Assembly: GCA_016193585.1 (NCBI GenBank)
Contig: JACPRW010000008.1
Location: forward strand, 1-64,000
Length of the DNA: 64,000 nucleotides
Source of the DNA: Candidatus Aenigmatarchaeota archaeon
Lineage (GTDB): Archaea; Aenigmatarchaeota; Aenigmatarchaeia; GW2011-AR5
Reading direction: 5' to 3'
Position numbers and translations under genes: made by a program. The stretch's first letter is position 1, and each line of letters starts with the position of its first letter. A model generated the notes under the pieces. It was given only the letters and a program-made list of their open reading frames with translations, was not told the origin of the DNA and did no database searches. This document shows positions 8,107-16,362 of this stretch, in pieces.

Positions 8107-8321
8107 GCAGCTCCCCCCTGGGGAAAACCGCGCTTGTCCCGCGCCAGCTCGGCACCGGGCACAGGCATGTCGCCTGCCTTGAGCGGCACGAGGACGATTT
8201 CCTTCTGCTCGTTCATGTCGATGACGAGCTCGTCGCCTATGTCGAGACCGAACAGGTTGCGCAGATGGAACGGTATTGAAATCCTTCCCTTCGAATCCAT
8301 CGTCGTCACGTTGATTTTCAC
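8103..8321 (-). CDS. AbrB-family DNA-binding protein
   Basis: A 72-residue protein whose first 48 residues are an AbrB domain (MDSKGRISIPFHLRNLFGLDIGDELVIDM). The motif is close to that of the next gene, so the two probably arose by duplication and may form a mixed dimer. It starts with GTG at 8321, overlapping the stop of the small upstream gene as GTGA, and overlaps the AbrB-ACT gene by 4 bases. A PIN toxin gene is not adjacent, so this is not a standard VapBC antitoxin. Confidence 0.85.
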   Translation of the reverse strand: MKINVTTMDSKGRISIPFHLRNLFGLDIGDELVIDMNEQKEIVLVPLKAGDMPVPGAELARDKRGFPQGGAA

Positions 8322-8443
8322 ACGACCGCCTCATGCGCCTTCAGGTATGACACCGCCCCGCACCAGCCGCACTCGAGCTCGAGGAATCTACCTAATGCAA
8401 CCCTGACGTCCATCGGGAAGCCGCAGCAATAGGGGATGCGCAT
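8318..8443 (-). CDS. Small zinc-ribbon-like protein, 41 aa
   Basis: A short gene beginning MRIPYCCGFP. It holds Cys6-Cys7-Gly and a second knuckle CGWCG (residues 25-29), spaced like a minimal zinc ribbon. It is the first gene of a three-gene set with two AbrB genes: its stop overlaps the GTG start of the next gene by 4 bases. The exact coupling and the paired Cys are the main support; the length makes homology hard to judge. It may be a partner or sensor for the AbrB proteins, which is inference. Confidence 0.6.
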   Translation of the reverse strand: MRIPYCCGFPMDVRVALGRFLELECGWCGAVSYLKAHEAVV

Positions 8444-8469
8444 CACAGAGAACGTAAGCCGGCGGGATG

Positions 8470-8645
8470 ATATAAAAAGCTCCTAAAACGCTTGTTATAA
8501 TATTTTGCAAAAAGTGGGAAAAATAGGGGAAATTTGTGGGTAAAATTATACAATATTTGTTGTAATACTATAAAACCATTCATAGCCTTTTTATAGGTTT
8601 GCTTTGTATACTATACAAAGGGATAGCTGAACAGGTGCTTCTTTC
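8470..8645 (+). promoter_or_regulatory. AT-rich regulator promoter with 19-bp palindrome
   Basis: The region upstream of the winged-helix gene is AT-rich. It carries the candidate TATA TTTTTATAGG (near 8589) and a perfect palindrome CTTTGTATA-C-TATACAAAG at 8602-8620, about 26 bases before the start. The position fits an operator, possibly for self-regulation. Confidence 0.6.
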
Positions 8646-9572
8646 ATGAAAACATTGTTCGTTGAGCACAGCGGCGACAGGCAGAAAATATACCGCAGCC
8701 TGCTCATCGAGCCGAAAAAACTCAATATTCTCAGCAGCGATCTTGCAATCAGGATTGTCGCCGAGCTCGGCAGCCAGCAGCAGTGCGCCATGGACCTTGC
8801 GCGGGCGCTCAAGCAGCACGAGCAGAAAATCTATTATCACCTGCGCAACCTCGAGAAGGCCGGCATCGTCAGGCAGGTCGGCACGGAAAACCGCTACGGC
8901 ATGACCGCGAAGATTTACGACGTGGTGTCGCCGGTCGTCGCGGCGAAGCTGTACGAGGGCGGACACACCATTGAAAACCCGCGACCTATCAAAGACCATG
9001 ACGTTGAGGAATTTCTGAGGCCGTTTATTATCGATGGGAAACTGAACGCGCTGACGATTTTTGGCTATCCCTACTCGCATGGAAAATACGACGCGGCAGC
9101 GAAGGGGGATGCGCACGCGTTTGACTTAGCCCTGCTTCTGGGGAGCTTTCTCAGGGAAGTAAACTTTCCTAATTACATGTACGACGTGGATGCGCGGGAA
9201 GGCGACGTAAAAAACAATCTGATACTCATCGGCAATACCAAGTCGAATACGATTATCGACAAAATGAACGGGGGCTTTCAGATAGCATTTGACGAGGAAG
9301 GCAATGTCATATCGAAGAAGTCCGGGAAAACGTACAAGGACCCGAGTGTGGGCGTGGTAATCAAGTGCGCCAATCCCTTCAGCAAGAATAAAAAGATTTT
9401 GCTTTTATATGGGATACGGACACGCGGCATACGGACGGCGATAATGGCGATTACCAACAAGCTTAATGAGCTGGTAAAAGGCGCTGAAGACGACGGGAGC
9501 CTCGTGCGGATTGTCGAGGGCCTTGACCGGGACGGCGACAAGGTCATAGACCATGTCGAGATTTTGGAATAG
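8646..9572 (+). CDS. Winged-helix regulator with C-terminal S-layer-like domain
   Basis: A 308-residue protein. Residues 30-95 form an ArsR-like winged helix (LAIRIVAELGSQQQCAMDLARALKQHEQKIYYHLRNLEKAGIV in parts), and the rest is an alpha/beta domain. Its segment NNLILIGNTKSNTIIDKMNGG recalls the nucleotide-binding-like domain found in archaeal S-layer-associated proteins. No signal peptide is present, so it is cytoplasmic. It probably represses or activates genes in response to a ligand. It overlaps the next gene start region by a few bases and may lead the operon that ends with the PfkB kinase. Confidence 0.75.
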   Translation: MKTLFVEHSGDRQKIYRSLLIEPKKLNILSSDLAIRIVAELGSQQQCAMDLARALKQHEQKIYYHLRNLEKAGIVRQVGTENRYGMTAKIYDVVSPVVAAKLYEGGHTIENPRPIKDHDVEEFLRPFIIDGKLNALTIFGYPYSHGKYDAAAKGDAHAFDLALLLGSFLREVNFPNYMYDVDAREGDVKNNLILIGNTKSNTIIDKMNGGFQIAFDEEGNVISKKSGKTYKDPSVGVVIKCANPFSKNKKILLLYGIRTRGIRTAIMAITNKLNELVKGAEDDGSLVRIVEGLDRDGDKVIDHVEILE

Positions 9573-9580
9573 TGAGTTGT

Positions 9581-10432
9581 ATGTATACACCATCGGCTGT
9601 TTCCCGGATTGCACAGGCGACTCTTTGGCCCTTGTACCGTTCTCTCGTCAACACCCATTACGGCAGGAGGGTGGTAATCGAAGAACTAGCGAGGGAGTCC
9701 AGAGACGGCGATGAGTTCAGGCAGCTGCTCAGGAAATACGGCGGAGAGGAGGTCGCGCGGCAGTTCCTTGAAGTACAGGGACCGCAGCCAGAAAGCTGGT
9801 CCCTGAAACTCGAACGAACACCGTACCAGATAGCCGAGCAAATAGACAATGAAAGGCGTGGCCATCCGGTCCTGTGGGCTCCCATCCAGACAGGTGGCGA
9901 AACAGAAGGGGCGGACATTGCAAAGTATCTCAGAGCACTTGGTGTACCATATCAGAAAATTTCCGTCACCAGAGACCGAAAAAAAGGGAAAATTTATCCA
10001 CATGGACGCGAACTGGTAGAACGGATAGATCAGGTACGCTACGCCAACGATGCGGACCGGCTACTCATCGTGTGCTGGGACGACGTGCTGTCCACCGGTG
10101 CTGACGTTTCCATGGAATTAGACGAGCTCTCCAAGCTGCCTCACGGAAGGGTGCTTGGCATTCGGGTAGGAGCAGTCCTCGATCGTGTCGGCGGTGCTGA
10201 TTCTGGCTATGCCGCTCTACGAACAACGAAGCCCGTTTTTGTTGGCAAGGAAGAAATGCTTGCACTTTACAGGTCATCCGGATCGGTAGGAGAATTCCGT
10301 GATCGTGTTGCTACCTTGAGGGATTTGTATCTGGCCCCTGAGGAGGTAGTGGTGGATAGGGCAATCGCCGTTGAAGAGCGGGTAATGAGGGACTTGATCG
10401 GGCTATTGAAGGCAAGAAATTGTAGTGGATGA
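9581..10432 (+). CDS. Phosphoribosyltransferase-like protein
   Basis: A 283-residue cytoplasmic protein. The segment LLIVCWDDVLSTGADVSMEL (about residues 163-182) matches the PRPP-binding signature of type I phosphoribosyltransferases (hydrophobic strand, DD, then sTGa). WAPIQTGGETEG near residue 103 could be the second phosphate loop. The rest is divergent and I cannot assign a base substrate. The ATG at 9581 is preferred; an in-frame GTG at 9572 overlaps the previous stop. It sits in one operon with a shorter relative and a sugar/nucleoside kinase, pointing to nucleoside or ribose-phosphate metabolism. Confidence 0.62.
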   Translation: MYTPSAVSRIAQATLWPLYRSLVNTHYGRRVVIEELARESRDGDEFRQLLRKYGGEEVARQFLEVQGPQPESWSLKLERTPYQIAEQIDNERRGHPVLWAPIQTGGETEGADIAKYLRALGVPYQKISVTRDRKKGKIYPHGRELVERIDQVRYANDADRLLIVCWDDVLSTGADVSMELDELSKLPHGRVLGIRVGAVLDRVGGADSGYAALRTTKPVFVGKEEMLALYRSSGSVGEFRDRVATLRDLYLAPEEVVVDRAIAVEERVMRDLIGLLKARNCSG

Positions 10433-10874
10433 TAGTATGGGCATCAACCAGGGACAGGCAATAAATCGGATAACTGAGGAGACGAGCCTCGATGCATTGT
10501 ACGGATTTGTGCCGCGCGGTAGTAAAGTAACCATATTCAGAACTGAAGAAGCAAGCACGTACGCAAATATACTTGCTTCTCTGCTAGGGATCCGCGGCAG
10601 AGGCATCGAGCAGTATCCTCTGAATAGGGAACATGCCCCTCAAGTTAGGCAACGGGCAACTGGTGCTGACCGGGTACTCGTCGTGTACGAAACTGGTGGC
10701 AACGGCTCGTATCCTCTGACAAATGCACTGGATATTTTCAGAAGGGCTGCCGAAAAAGGGACGATACTGGAGGGCAACGTGGGCGTCATAGTTGTGGAGG
10801 CGGAACCGTTTGCCATCGTGCCCCTCGCAAAAGCCATAGAGGAACACCCCTATCAACGGAGACGAAGGCACTGA
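10425..10874 (+). CDS. Phosphoribosyltransferase-like short protein
   Basis: A 149-residue protein overlapping the previous gene by 8 bases. The strand-loop GADRVLVVYETGGNGSYPLT (about residues 84-103) parallels DADRLLIVCWDDVLSTGADV of its neighbour, but the acidic DD pair is replaced by ET. So it looks like a truncated, probably non-catalytic relative that may pair with it. A start at MGINQG (10437) is also possible. The C terminus is very basic (YQRRRRH). Function unknown beyond this. Confidence 0.55.
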   Translation: MDDSMGINQGQAINRITEETSLDALYGFVPRGSKVTIFRTEEASTYANILASLLGIRGRGIEQYPLNREHAPQVRQRATGADRVLVVYETGGNGSYPLTNALDIFRRAAEKGTILEGNVGVIVVEAEPFAIVPLAKAIEEHPYQRRRRH

Positions 10875-10875
10875 T

Positions 10876-11952
10876 ATGCCCCCGCGGCGAGCGGTTCTTT
10901 CTGTTGACCACGATACTTTCCTCGTTCCCGAGCGGCCCAACCTCGGCGTGTATGGTGAGATGGGAAGACGATATGGCATAGAAGTGCCGTACACGACGCT
11001 TGCACCATACACCGGCTCAGGTGCTCTGCCGAGGCGCCGCCTTGTGGAGGAACTCGGCTTTCCTATTTCGACAGAAGAACTGAGAAGAATAGGAATTTCT
11101 GAAGACTACCACGACCTCGTTGCCGTCGGCAGCGCTGTTATAGATATACTGTATACGCCTGATGGAACGTTCAGGAAAACAGGCGGCGCTGCGAGCACCA
11201 CTGCCATCAGGCTCGGCTCGTGGGGTTACCGGACAGGATTCATCGGAAGAATCGGCAATGACGGAGTCGGAAAATTGCTTCTTGAGGAATTTGCGGCGCA
11301 TCGCGTCGATACCAGCCGGTTGCGGGTAGACGCGTACCCAACCGATAGCATCGATGTACGCGTCACGCCGGCAGAAAGCCACATCCAATACACACAGAAG
11401 CGCAGGCAGATACGCTGGTCAGCAAACGATGCGCACTACACAGGATGTGCTGCAGCAGTGTACGTACGGGCAGGAAGCTCACTGTTTATGCCAGTCGCGC
11501 AAACTGCAAAGGACTCCAGCACACGACTGTTCGTTTCGCTCAACGGCCTGGGGCACGATGCCGAAGACCTCCGCCTCCTTGGCGCGGCGCGCATGGATGC
11601 GGTATTCGGCAATGAAAAGGAGTTCAGCAGCATCGAACGCATTGCAGGCGACATCCTTGGCAATGGTGCCATGATTGTGGTGACCAGAGGAAACAAAGGA
11701 TGTACCATAATGAGGGATGTATCAGAAAGATCATATCCTGCGTATCGCGTCAGGTGCCTCGACCCAACAGGCGCAGGGGACGCGTTCGCTGCCGGTTTCA
11801 TCCACGGTTACCTGCAGCAATGGAGCATTGATGAGGCGGCACCGTTCGCCAATGCCTGCGGCGCGCTTGCAACGACGCAGTATGGCGCGCGGAGCGTGCT
11901 CCCGACAGTTGACGAAGTGCGCGCCTTCATGTCGTCACGAAGGAATGAATAA
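10876..11952 (+). CDS. PfkB-family sugar or nucleoside kinase
   Basis: A ribokinase-fold kinase of 358 residues. The first 75 or so residues are an unusual extension. The PfkB body then starts at YHDLVAVGSAVIDILYTPDG; motif 1 is GGAASTTAIRLGSWGYRTGFIGRIGNDGVG (residues about 108-137, in parts). Motif 2, with the catalytic Asp, is DPTGAGDAFAAGF near residue 298. The substrate is not clear. It starts 1 base after the previous stop, so it is co-translated with the two phosphoribosyltransferase-like genes, consistent with salvage of a nucleoside or ribose. Confidence 0.86.
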   Translation: MPPRRAVLSVDHDTFLVPERPNLGVYGEMGRRYGIEVPYTTLAPYTGSGALPRRRLVEELGFPISTEELRRIGISEDYHDLVAVGSAVIDILYTPDGTFRKTGGAASTTAIRLGSWGYRTGFIGRIGNDGVGKLLLEEFAAHRVDTSRLRVDAYPTDSIDVRVTPAESHIQYTQKRRQIRWSANDAHYTGCAAAVYVRAGSSLFMPVAQTAKDSSTRLFVSLNGLGHDAEDLRLLGAARMDAVFGNEKEFSSIERIAGDILGNGAMIVVTRGNKGCTIMRDVSERSYPAYRVRCLDPTGAGDAFAAGFIHGYLQQWSIDEAAPFANACGALATTQYGARSVLPTVDEVRAFMSSRRNE

Positions 11953-11977
11953 ATAGACTGCGCCGCACATCTATAGC

Positions 11978-12499
11978 ATGAAGGTGGCATATGCGCTCCT
12001 GGTGCTGTCGATAGCGCTCATGCCGCTGCTCTATGTTGCGTTCGGGCTGAAGCTGCTGGTCATTTATGCGCTCATCTGGACGGACAAGCTTCTTATCGGG
12101 CTCGTGAAACCGCTGCGGCTTGTTGGTGTAGACCTGTCGACGTTTGCGGCTGTGCTTGCCGGCATGGCATATGGCCCCCTTGCTGCCTTTGTGTTCGTGC
12201 TCATTGTCTACACCTTTCTGTGGTCGCTGCGCTACCTCCTGGTGCCGATACTGCTGCCTGACTGGCCGCTCTTTGTCCCCGACCGCTACGGCGTCGTCTA
12301 CGCATCCGCAGGCATCATCGCCGGATTCATGGCGGCGTCTTCGTTCAGCATGATTATGATTACCGCGGTGGCAGCGAAAATCCTGATTCACGGGACGGCT
12401 GAACTGCTTCTGGGGAAGCCTGTCCGCGTGATACAGTTTATCGGTACCATCGTGTTTCACGCTCTTGTCATAATTCCCTTCGGCATGGCACTCGTATAA
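11978..12499 (+). CDS. Integral membrane protein, about five helices
   Basis: A 173-residue, strongly hydrophobic protein. Segments 4-24, 26-46, 55-78, 100-125 and 150-172 look like membrane helices. The stretch VDLSTFAAVLAGMAYGPLAAFVFVL recalls substrate-binding (S) components of ECF-type vitamin transporters, but no ECF ATPase genes are nearby, so this is only a suggestion. It lies 25 bases after the PfkB gene and 30 bases before the Lrp gene, all on the plus strand. It may belong with either. Confidence 0.6.
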   Translation: MKVAYALLVLSIALMPLLYVAFGLKLLVIYALIWTDKLLIGLVKPLRLVGVDLSTFAAVLAGMAYGPLAAFVFVLIVYTFLWSLRYLLVPILLPDWPLFVPDRYGVVYASAGIIAGFMAASSFSMIMITAVAAKILIHGTAELLLGKPVRVIQFIGTIVFHALVIIPFGMALV

Positions 12500-12529
12500 T
12501 TTTAAATGCCTTCTGGAAAAATATTCCAT

Positions 12530-12955
12530 ATGCTCTCGAAAAAGGATGAAAGAATCCTGTCATTGCTTAAAAAGAACGCAAAATTATCCAGCAAGCAAAT
12601 CAGCGGGCAGACCGGCATCCCCGTCACGACGGTGCACAACCGCATCAAGAAGCTGGAGAGGGACGGAGTGATACGCGGGTACCGCGCCATCGTGGCGCGG
12701 GAGAAGACGGGAAAAAACGTCCATGCGTTCGTGCACATCGAGCTCGGCATGAAGCGCGAGCAGGCCGTGGTCAAGACCCTCGAGCAGATGCCGGAGGTCG
12801 AGGCGTGGTACATTCTTACCGGCGAGACCGACATCCTCCTGAAAGTATCCGTCGCGGACGTCCACGAGCTCAACGACCTCGTGCTCAACAAGCTCAAGAC
12901 AGTCAAAAGCATCAAGAAAACCCAGACGTCGCTTGTGCTGAAAGGCTCTGACTGA
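12530..12955 (+). CDS. Lrp/AsnC-family transcriptional regulator
   Basis: A 141-residue feast/famine regulator. An N-terminal helix-turn-helix (KDERILSLLKKNAKLSSKQISGQTGIPVTTVHNRIKKLER, residues 4-44, in parts) is followed by an Lrp ligand domain (RAM fold, residues 60-135, with VEAWYILTGETDILLKVSV). Such proteins form dimers and octamers and sense amino acids. The start MLSKKDERI at 12530 is preferred over an upstream in-frame ATG. It is followed by a 190-base gap, so it ends the operon. The target is unknown; the arginine genes nearby are possible. Confidence 0.9.
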   Translation: MLSKKDERILSLLKKNAKLSSKQISGQTGIPVTTVHNRIKKLERDGVIRGYRAIVAREKTGKNVHAFVHIELGMKREQAVVKTLEQMPEVEAWYILTGETDILLKVSVADVHELNDLVLNKLKTVKSIKKTQTSLVLKGSD

Positions 12956-13105
12956 AGCGAAAACGAAATGGCGTTATTTCTTTTGGTACCGAGTATAGAG
13001 GCAGGTAGTTCACGAAAATTCCGAACATTTAAGACTGTTGGTGAAAATTAAGCTTTCTGCGGCAACTTGACCATACTACCTTCCATGCTTTCTTTTGGCA
13101 TTCTC

Positions 13106-13153
13106 TCATAGTAAGTTCAGTTGATAATCAGACTTTTTCTGAACTTGCTATGA
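13106..13153. repeat. Palindrome G
   Basis: Arms AGTAAGTTCAG (13110-13120) and CTGAACTTGCT (13139-13149) around the loop TTGATAATCAGACTTTTT. Read on the minus strand, the loop contains TCTGATTAT, like the core of element B. The stop codon of the DUF2283 gene is the TAG made by the left end of this element on the minus strand. Otherwise the 190-base gap 12956-13147 shows nothing I can name. Confidence 0.75.
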
Positions 13154-13351
13154 AGGAGATTTGGTAGATATGAAGTTCACTAATGTACCGAATCGACTAT
13201 CAGAAGCGTTGAGAATTTCAATTGACAGTATCTTGCCGTCTTTCGTGTAATCGATTATCACGCCTTTGTCTATTTCTTTACTTACTTCGTACTTGCCCTT
13301 CTGGAATTCGATATCCATTGAATCTGTTTCTGGGTCGTATACAATTTCCAT
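13148..13351 (-). CDS. DUF2283 family protein
   Basis: A 67-residue protein of the DUF2283 family, known only as small conserved proteins of archaea and bacteria. The signature is present: MEIVYDPETDSMDIEF at the start, then KGVIIDYTKDGKILSIEILNAS. The start at 13351 has AGGTGA in front at the right distance; ATG and GTG codons lie 6 and 9 bases upstream in frame. The stop is supplied by palindrome G. It is isolated between two repeat clusters. Confidence 0.85.
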   Translation of the reverse strand: MEIVYDPETDSMDIEFQKGKYEVSKEIDKGVIIDYTKDGKILSIEILNASDSRFGTLVNFISTKSPS

Positions 13352-13385
13352 ATGCATCACCTATACCTCTCTAGCTCTGAATGAT

Positions 13386-13618
13386 ATGCTCCTATATACC
13401 ACCGACTGATTCATGGAGAGCAGAGCTCTCCTGAATTTCATAGAAACTTCTGGTTTCTGATGAAAAGTCGGTGGTTTCCATGGAGCATGGCATCTGCAAC
13501 TGCGGAAAGTGGAAGCTTTCCGCAGTTGAGATCTCAAAGAGCTCTGCTCTTTGAAGATCCCGAATGCCTTGTGTTTTATCTGCTGTCTAAGGGCAGCAGT
13601 TTTCAAGGCATTCAAGAT
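13386..13618. repeat. Filled J palindrome with two inserted hairpin blocks
   Basis: A J palindrome enlarged by two insertions. Compared with the simple copy at 22658, CCGACT...AAGTCGG is opened by a block with GGAGAGC-A-GCTCTCC and a second hairpin. GGCATC...CCCGAATGCC is opened by AACTGCGGAAAG...CTTTCCGCAGTT, a GAGATCTC palindrome and CAAAGAGC-TCT-GCTCTTTG. The right part is the nested GAATGCCTTG / CTGCTG...CAGCAG / CAAGGCATTC hairpin. The CAAAGAGC hairpin arm is identical to one in the tRNA-Gly intron. Confidence 0.8.
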
Positions 13619-13691
13619 AATACGATGTTATAACCTTTAGAAAAGCTGTTAAAAAACTTCTTAGACGATCGGCGACCTACTCCCCTATTCG

Positions 13692-15038
13692 TCACGCAAC
13701 CAGCGCCTGCACGCGCGACGCGAAGCGCGACCGTTCCTGCTGCAGCGATGACTGCTCCTTCTGCAGCCACTTCTCCACCTTGTCGATGCCGAGGTTTCCC
13801 GGAGCGCCGAGGTGCTTCCGCGTCCTGATGGTCCTGTCCGGGTTGCTTTTTTCGAGCGCGATGAAATTGTATTCGACTTCCTTGTACGCGTCCCTGAACG
13901 GTACCCCGCGGCTGACGAGCTCGAACGCCTTGTCGGCGGCGAAAATTTCCGGCGTGAACGATTTCATGAGCTTTTCCTTGTTGACTTTCAGGTCTTTCAT
14001 GAGCATCGTAGCCATCTGCAGGCATGACTTCGTTGTTTCGAGCCCTTTGATGAGCGGCTCCTTCGTCTCCTGGAAATCGCGGTTATAGCCCGACGGCAGG
14101 TCCTTGATGATGCCGATAGTCTGGTGGTAGTACGCGAACACCTTGTTGCTGCGGGCGCGGATGAGCTCGAGTATGTCGGGATTCCGCTTTTTCGGCATGA
14201 TGCTCGAGCCGGTGCAGTATTCCTCCGGTATCTCGAAGAAGCCGAACTCGTCCGTCGAGAAGAGTATGACGTCGTTCGCCATCTTGGTGAGGTCGAGCAT
14301 GACCTGGGAGAGCGCGCCGAGAACGACCGACTCTATTTTGCCGCGGCTGTTCTGGACGTACAGCACGTTGTTCTGCACCTTGCCGAAGCCGAGCAGGCTG
14401 GCAGTCATCTGACGATCAATCGCGACGGGAACGCCGTAGCCGGCGGCGCTGCCGAGCGGGCACTGGTCATTGAGCGCATACGCTGCCTTGAGCAGATCGA
14501 GGTCGTCGAGCAGCGATTCGGCATAGGCTAATGCCCACAAGGCGACCGAGGACGGCATCGCCTTCTGCAGGTGCGTGTAGCCGGGCATCGGTATGTCAGA
14601 TTTCCGGGAGAAAGCGATGAGCGCTGCGCATAACGAGAGTAACTCTTCCTCCACTTCGAGCATCCTGTCTTTCGTGTAGAGCCGCGTATCAAGAATAATC
14701 TGGTCGTTGCGGGAGCGCGCGGTGTGTATTTTCTTGCCGATTTCGCCGAGCTCGCGCGTGAGATGCAGCTCAACCTTCGTGTGGACGTCTTCGTCGTCAA
14801 CCGAGAGTTTGAATTTTTTTTCCGCGTTCAGCTTGAGTATGTGCTTCATCGATTTCCTGAGCTTGTCGAGCTCGTCCTTCGTGAGGACACCGATTTTCTG
14901 GAGCATGGTCGCGTGCGCGATGCTGCCGATGACGTCGTAGTGCACGAGATGCTGGTCGAGCAGGACGTCGTCGCCCGCGGTGAATTCGCTGACCTCTTTC
15001 CTGAGCTTTCCGCTGAAGTCTTCTTCCCAGAGTTTCAT
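13692..15038 (-). CDS. argH: Argininosuccinate lyase
   Basis: Last enzyme of arginine synthesis: splits argininosuccinate to arginine and fumarate. The 448-residue protein begins MKLWEEDFSGKL, has HTARSRNDQ (about residue 105), TGYTHLQ-like PGYTHLQKAMPSS (about 155), and the fumarase/aspartase signature GSSIMPKKRNP near residue 277, with the catalytic Ser in the flexible loop. The length is normal. The start at 15038 drops a non-homologous upstream extension. A TATA box (CTTTATAAATC, 15107-15117 minus) suggests its own promoter, separate from the permease gene. argF and argG lie 7-10 kb away. Confidence 0.96.
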   Translation of the reverse strand: MKLWEEDFSGKLRKEVSEFTAGDDVLLDQHLVHYDVIGSIAHATMLQKIGVLTKDELDKLRKSMKHILKLNAEKKFKLSVDDEDVHTKVELHLTRELGEIGKKIHTARSRNDQIILDTRLYTKDRMLEVEEELLSLCAALIAFSRKSDIPMPGYTHLQKAMPSSVALWALAYAESLLDDLDLLKAAYALNDQCPLGSAAGYGVPVAIDRQMTASLLGFGKVQNNVLYVQNSRGKIESVVLGALSQVMLDLTKMANDVILFSTDEFGFFEIPEEYCTGSSIMPKKRNPDILELIRARSNKVFAYYHQTIGIIKDLPSGYNRDFQETKEPLIKGLETTKSCLQMATMLMKDLKVNKEKLMKSFTPEIFAADKAFELVSRGVPFRDAYKEVEYNFIALEKSNPDRTIRTRKHLGAPGNLGIDKVEKWLQKEQSSLQQERSRFASRVQALVA

Positions 15039-15123
15039 GGCAATCACGCAGGCAACTGAGGAAAAGCGCACCGGCTTGCAGTCTGCTTACAATGTTCACC
15101 GTACAAGATTTATAAAGGTTTTG

Positions 15124-16362
15124 CTACCAGGCGAGGAAAAGCCAGTACACGGCGACATTGATGATGGTGAGCGGAATGCCTATCTTTGCAAATTCAAGGA
15201 ACGATATGGTTGTCCCCTGCTTCTCCGCCCTCTGGATGATAATCACGTTGCTCGCGGCGCCGAGAATGAGCGCATTGCCGGCAATGGTGCTGCCGGCGGC
15301 GAGCGCCATGAGCGACGCAGTGGACGCATGGAGATGGCCGAGCAGCGGAAGGTAGAGCGCGACAAGCGGCACGTTGGAGAGCACCTGACTGAGCAGCACG
15401 CTGACGATGAAAATCGCATGCACTGACGTTATGTCGTAGCCGTTTATGAACGACTGGAAGAAGCCCGTCTCCCAGACGCTTGCCATGAGGACGAACATGG
15501 ACGCGAAAAAGACGAGCGTCTGCCAGTCTATGGAGCGCACGATTTCGATGCGCCGCGGGCTCAGCGCCACGACGGGAAGCGCTGCAATGAGCGCGATGTA
15601 CGTCAGCCGGAAATCAGCGGATACGCCGGCGAAAAGGAGCGCTATCTTGGCGGCAACGAGAAGCAGCACGAGCAGGAGGGATACCTTTGCGAGCTGTGCG
15701 AGCGCGTGGTCTTTGATGGGCTCGGCTGCATGGTTGAGCCTGCGCCGATGAAAATGGCTGCGATAAAATATTTTGAGCACGGCAAATGCCAGCAACAGGT
15801 TTATTATGGTGGGGATGAAAAGGTAGCTGAAAAATGTCGCGAAAGGGTTGTGCATGTTTCCCTGCGTGGCAATGAGCAGATTCTGCGGATTGCCGATGGG
15901 GCTCATGACGCTCCCTATGGTAACGGCGAAGGCGAGCGCAAGGAGCAGGACAACCGGCGGCATGTCGTTCTTCCGTGCGAGCAGGAGGACAACCGGCGTG
16001 CCGATGATGGCGAGCATGTCGTTGAGCAGGAATGCCGACGCGATGCCCATGACGAAAAGGATAAAGAGCACGAGCATGTCAGCGGTGCGCGCCCGCCTGA
16101 AGAACGTGTACGCGAGGTGCGAAAGGTAGCCGCTTTCTTCCATAGCCCGCCCGACGATGAACATGCCAGAGAGGAACAGGAGCACGTCGAAATTGACCGC
16201 CGCGAGCGCATGGGGCAGCGTTATCTGGCCGGCGAGCAGGACGGCAAGCGCTCCGCCAAGCATCACCTGCCACATCGGGAGCCTGAAGCCTCCTATGTTC
16301 CGGAAGGCTGTGAGGACGAAGACGGCAAACAGCACGGCAACAGGAAGGAACACTGCATTCAC
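15124..16362 (-). CDS. ArsB/SLC13-type ion transporter
   Basis: Integral membrane anion or cation/H+ antiporter-type permease of the ArsB/NhaD/DASS superfamily, 412 residues with about 11-12 helices. Family landmarks are the SGMFIVGRAMEESGYLS region (about 65-82), the hairpin motif GSVMSPIGNPQNLLIATQG (about 150-168), and a matching second half ending in AAGSTIAGNALILGAASNVIIIQRAEKQG. The substrate is not clear; arsenite, sulfate, dicarboxylate or Na+ are possible. It overlaps the GNAT gene upstream as ATGA and is the last gene of the 15.1-20.5 kb operon. Confidence 0.85.
   Translation of the reverse strand: MNAVFLPVAVLFAVFVLTAFRNIGGFRLPMWQVMLGGALAVLLAGQITLPHALAAVNFDVLLFLSGMFIVGRAMEESGYLSHLAYTFFRRARTADMLVLFILFVMGIASAFLLNDMLAIIGTPVVLLLARKNDMPPVVLLLALAFAVTIGSVMSPIGNPQNLLIATQGNMHNPFATFFSYLFIPTIINLLLAFAVLKIFYRSHFHRRRLNHAAEPIKDHALAQLAKVSLLLVLLLVAAKIALLFAGVSADFRLTYIALIAALPVVALSPRRIEIVRSIDWQTLVFFASMFVLMASVWETGFFQSFINGYDITSVHAIFIVSVLLSQVLSNVPLVALYLPLLGHLHASTASLMALAAGSTIAGNALILGAASNVIIIQRAEKQGTTISFLEFAKIGIPLTIINVAVYWLFLAW

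Noticed and set aside
13361-13615. Minus-strand open frame of 84 codons
   Set aside because: It lies entirely in the filled J palindrome; the product is coded by hairpin arms and has no protein-like pattern.
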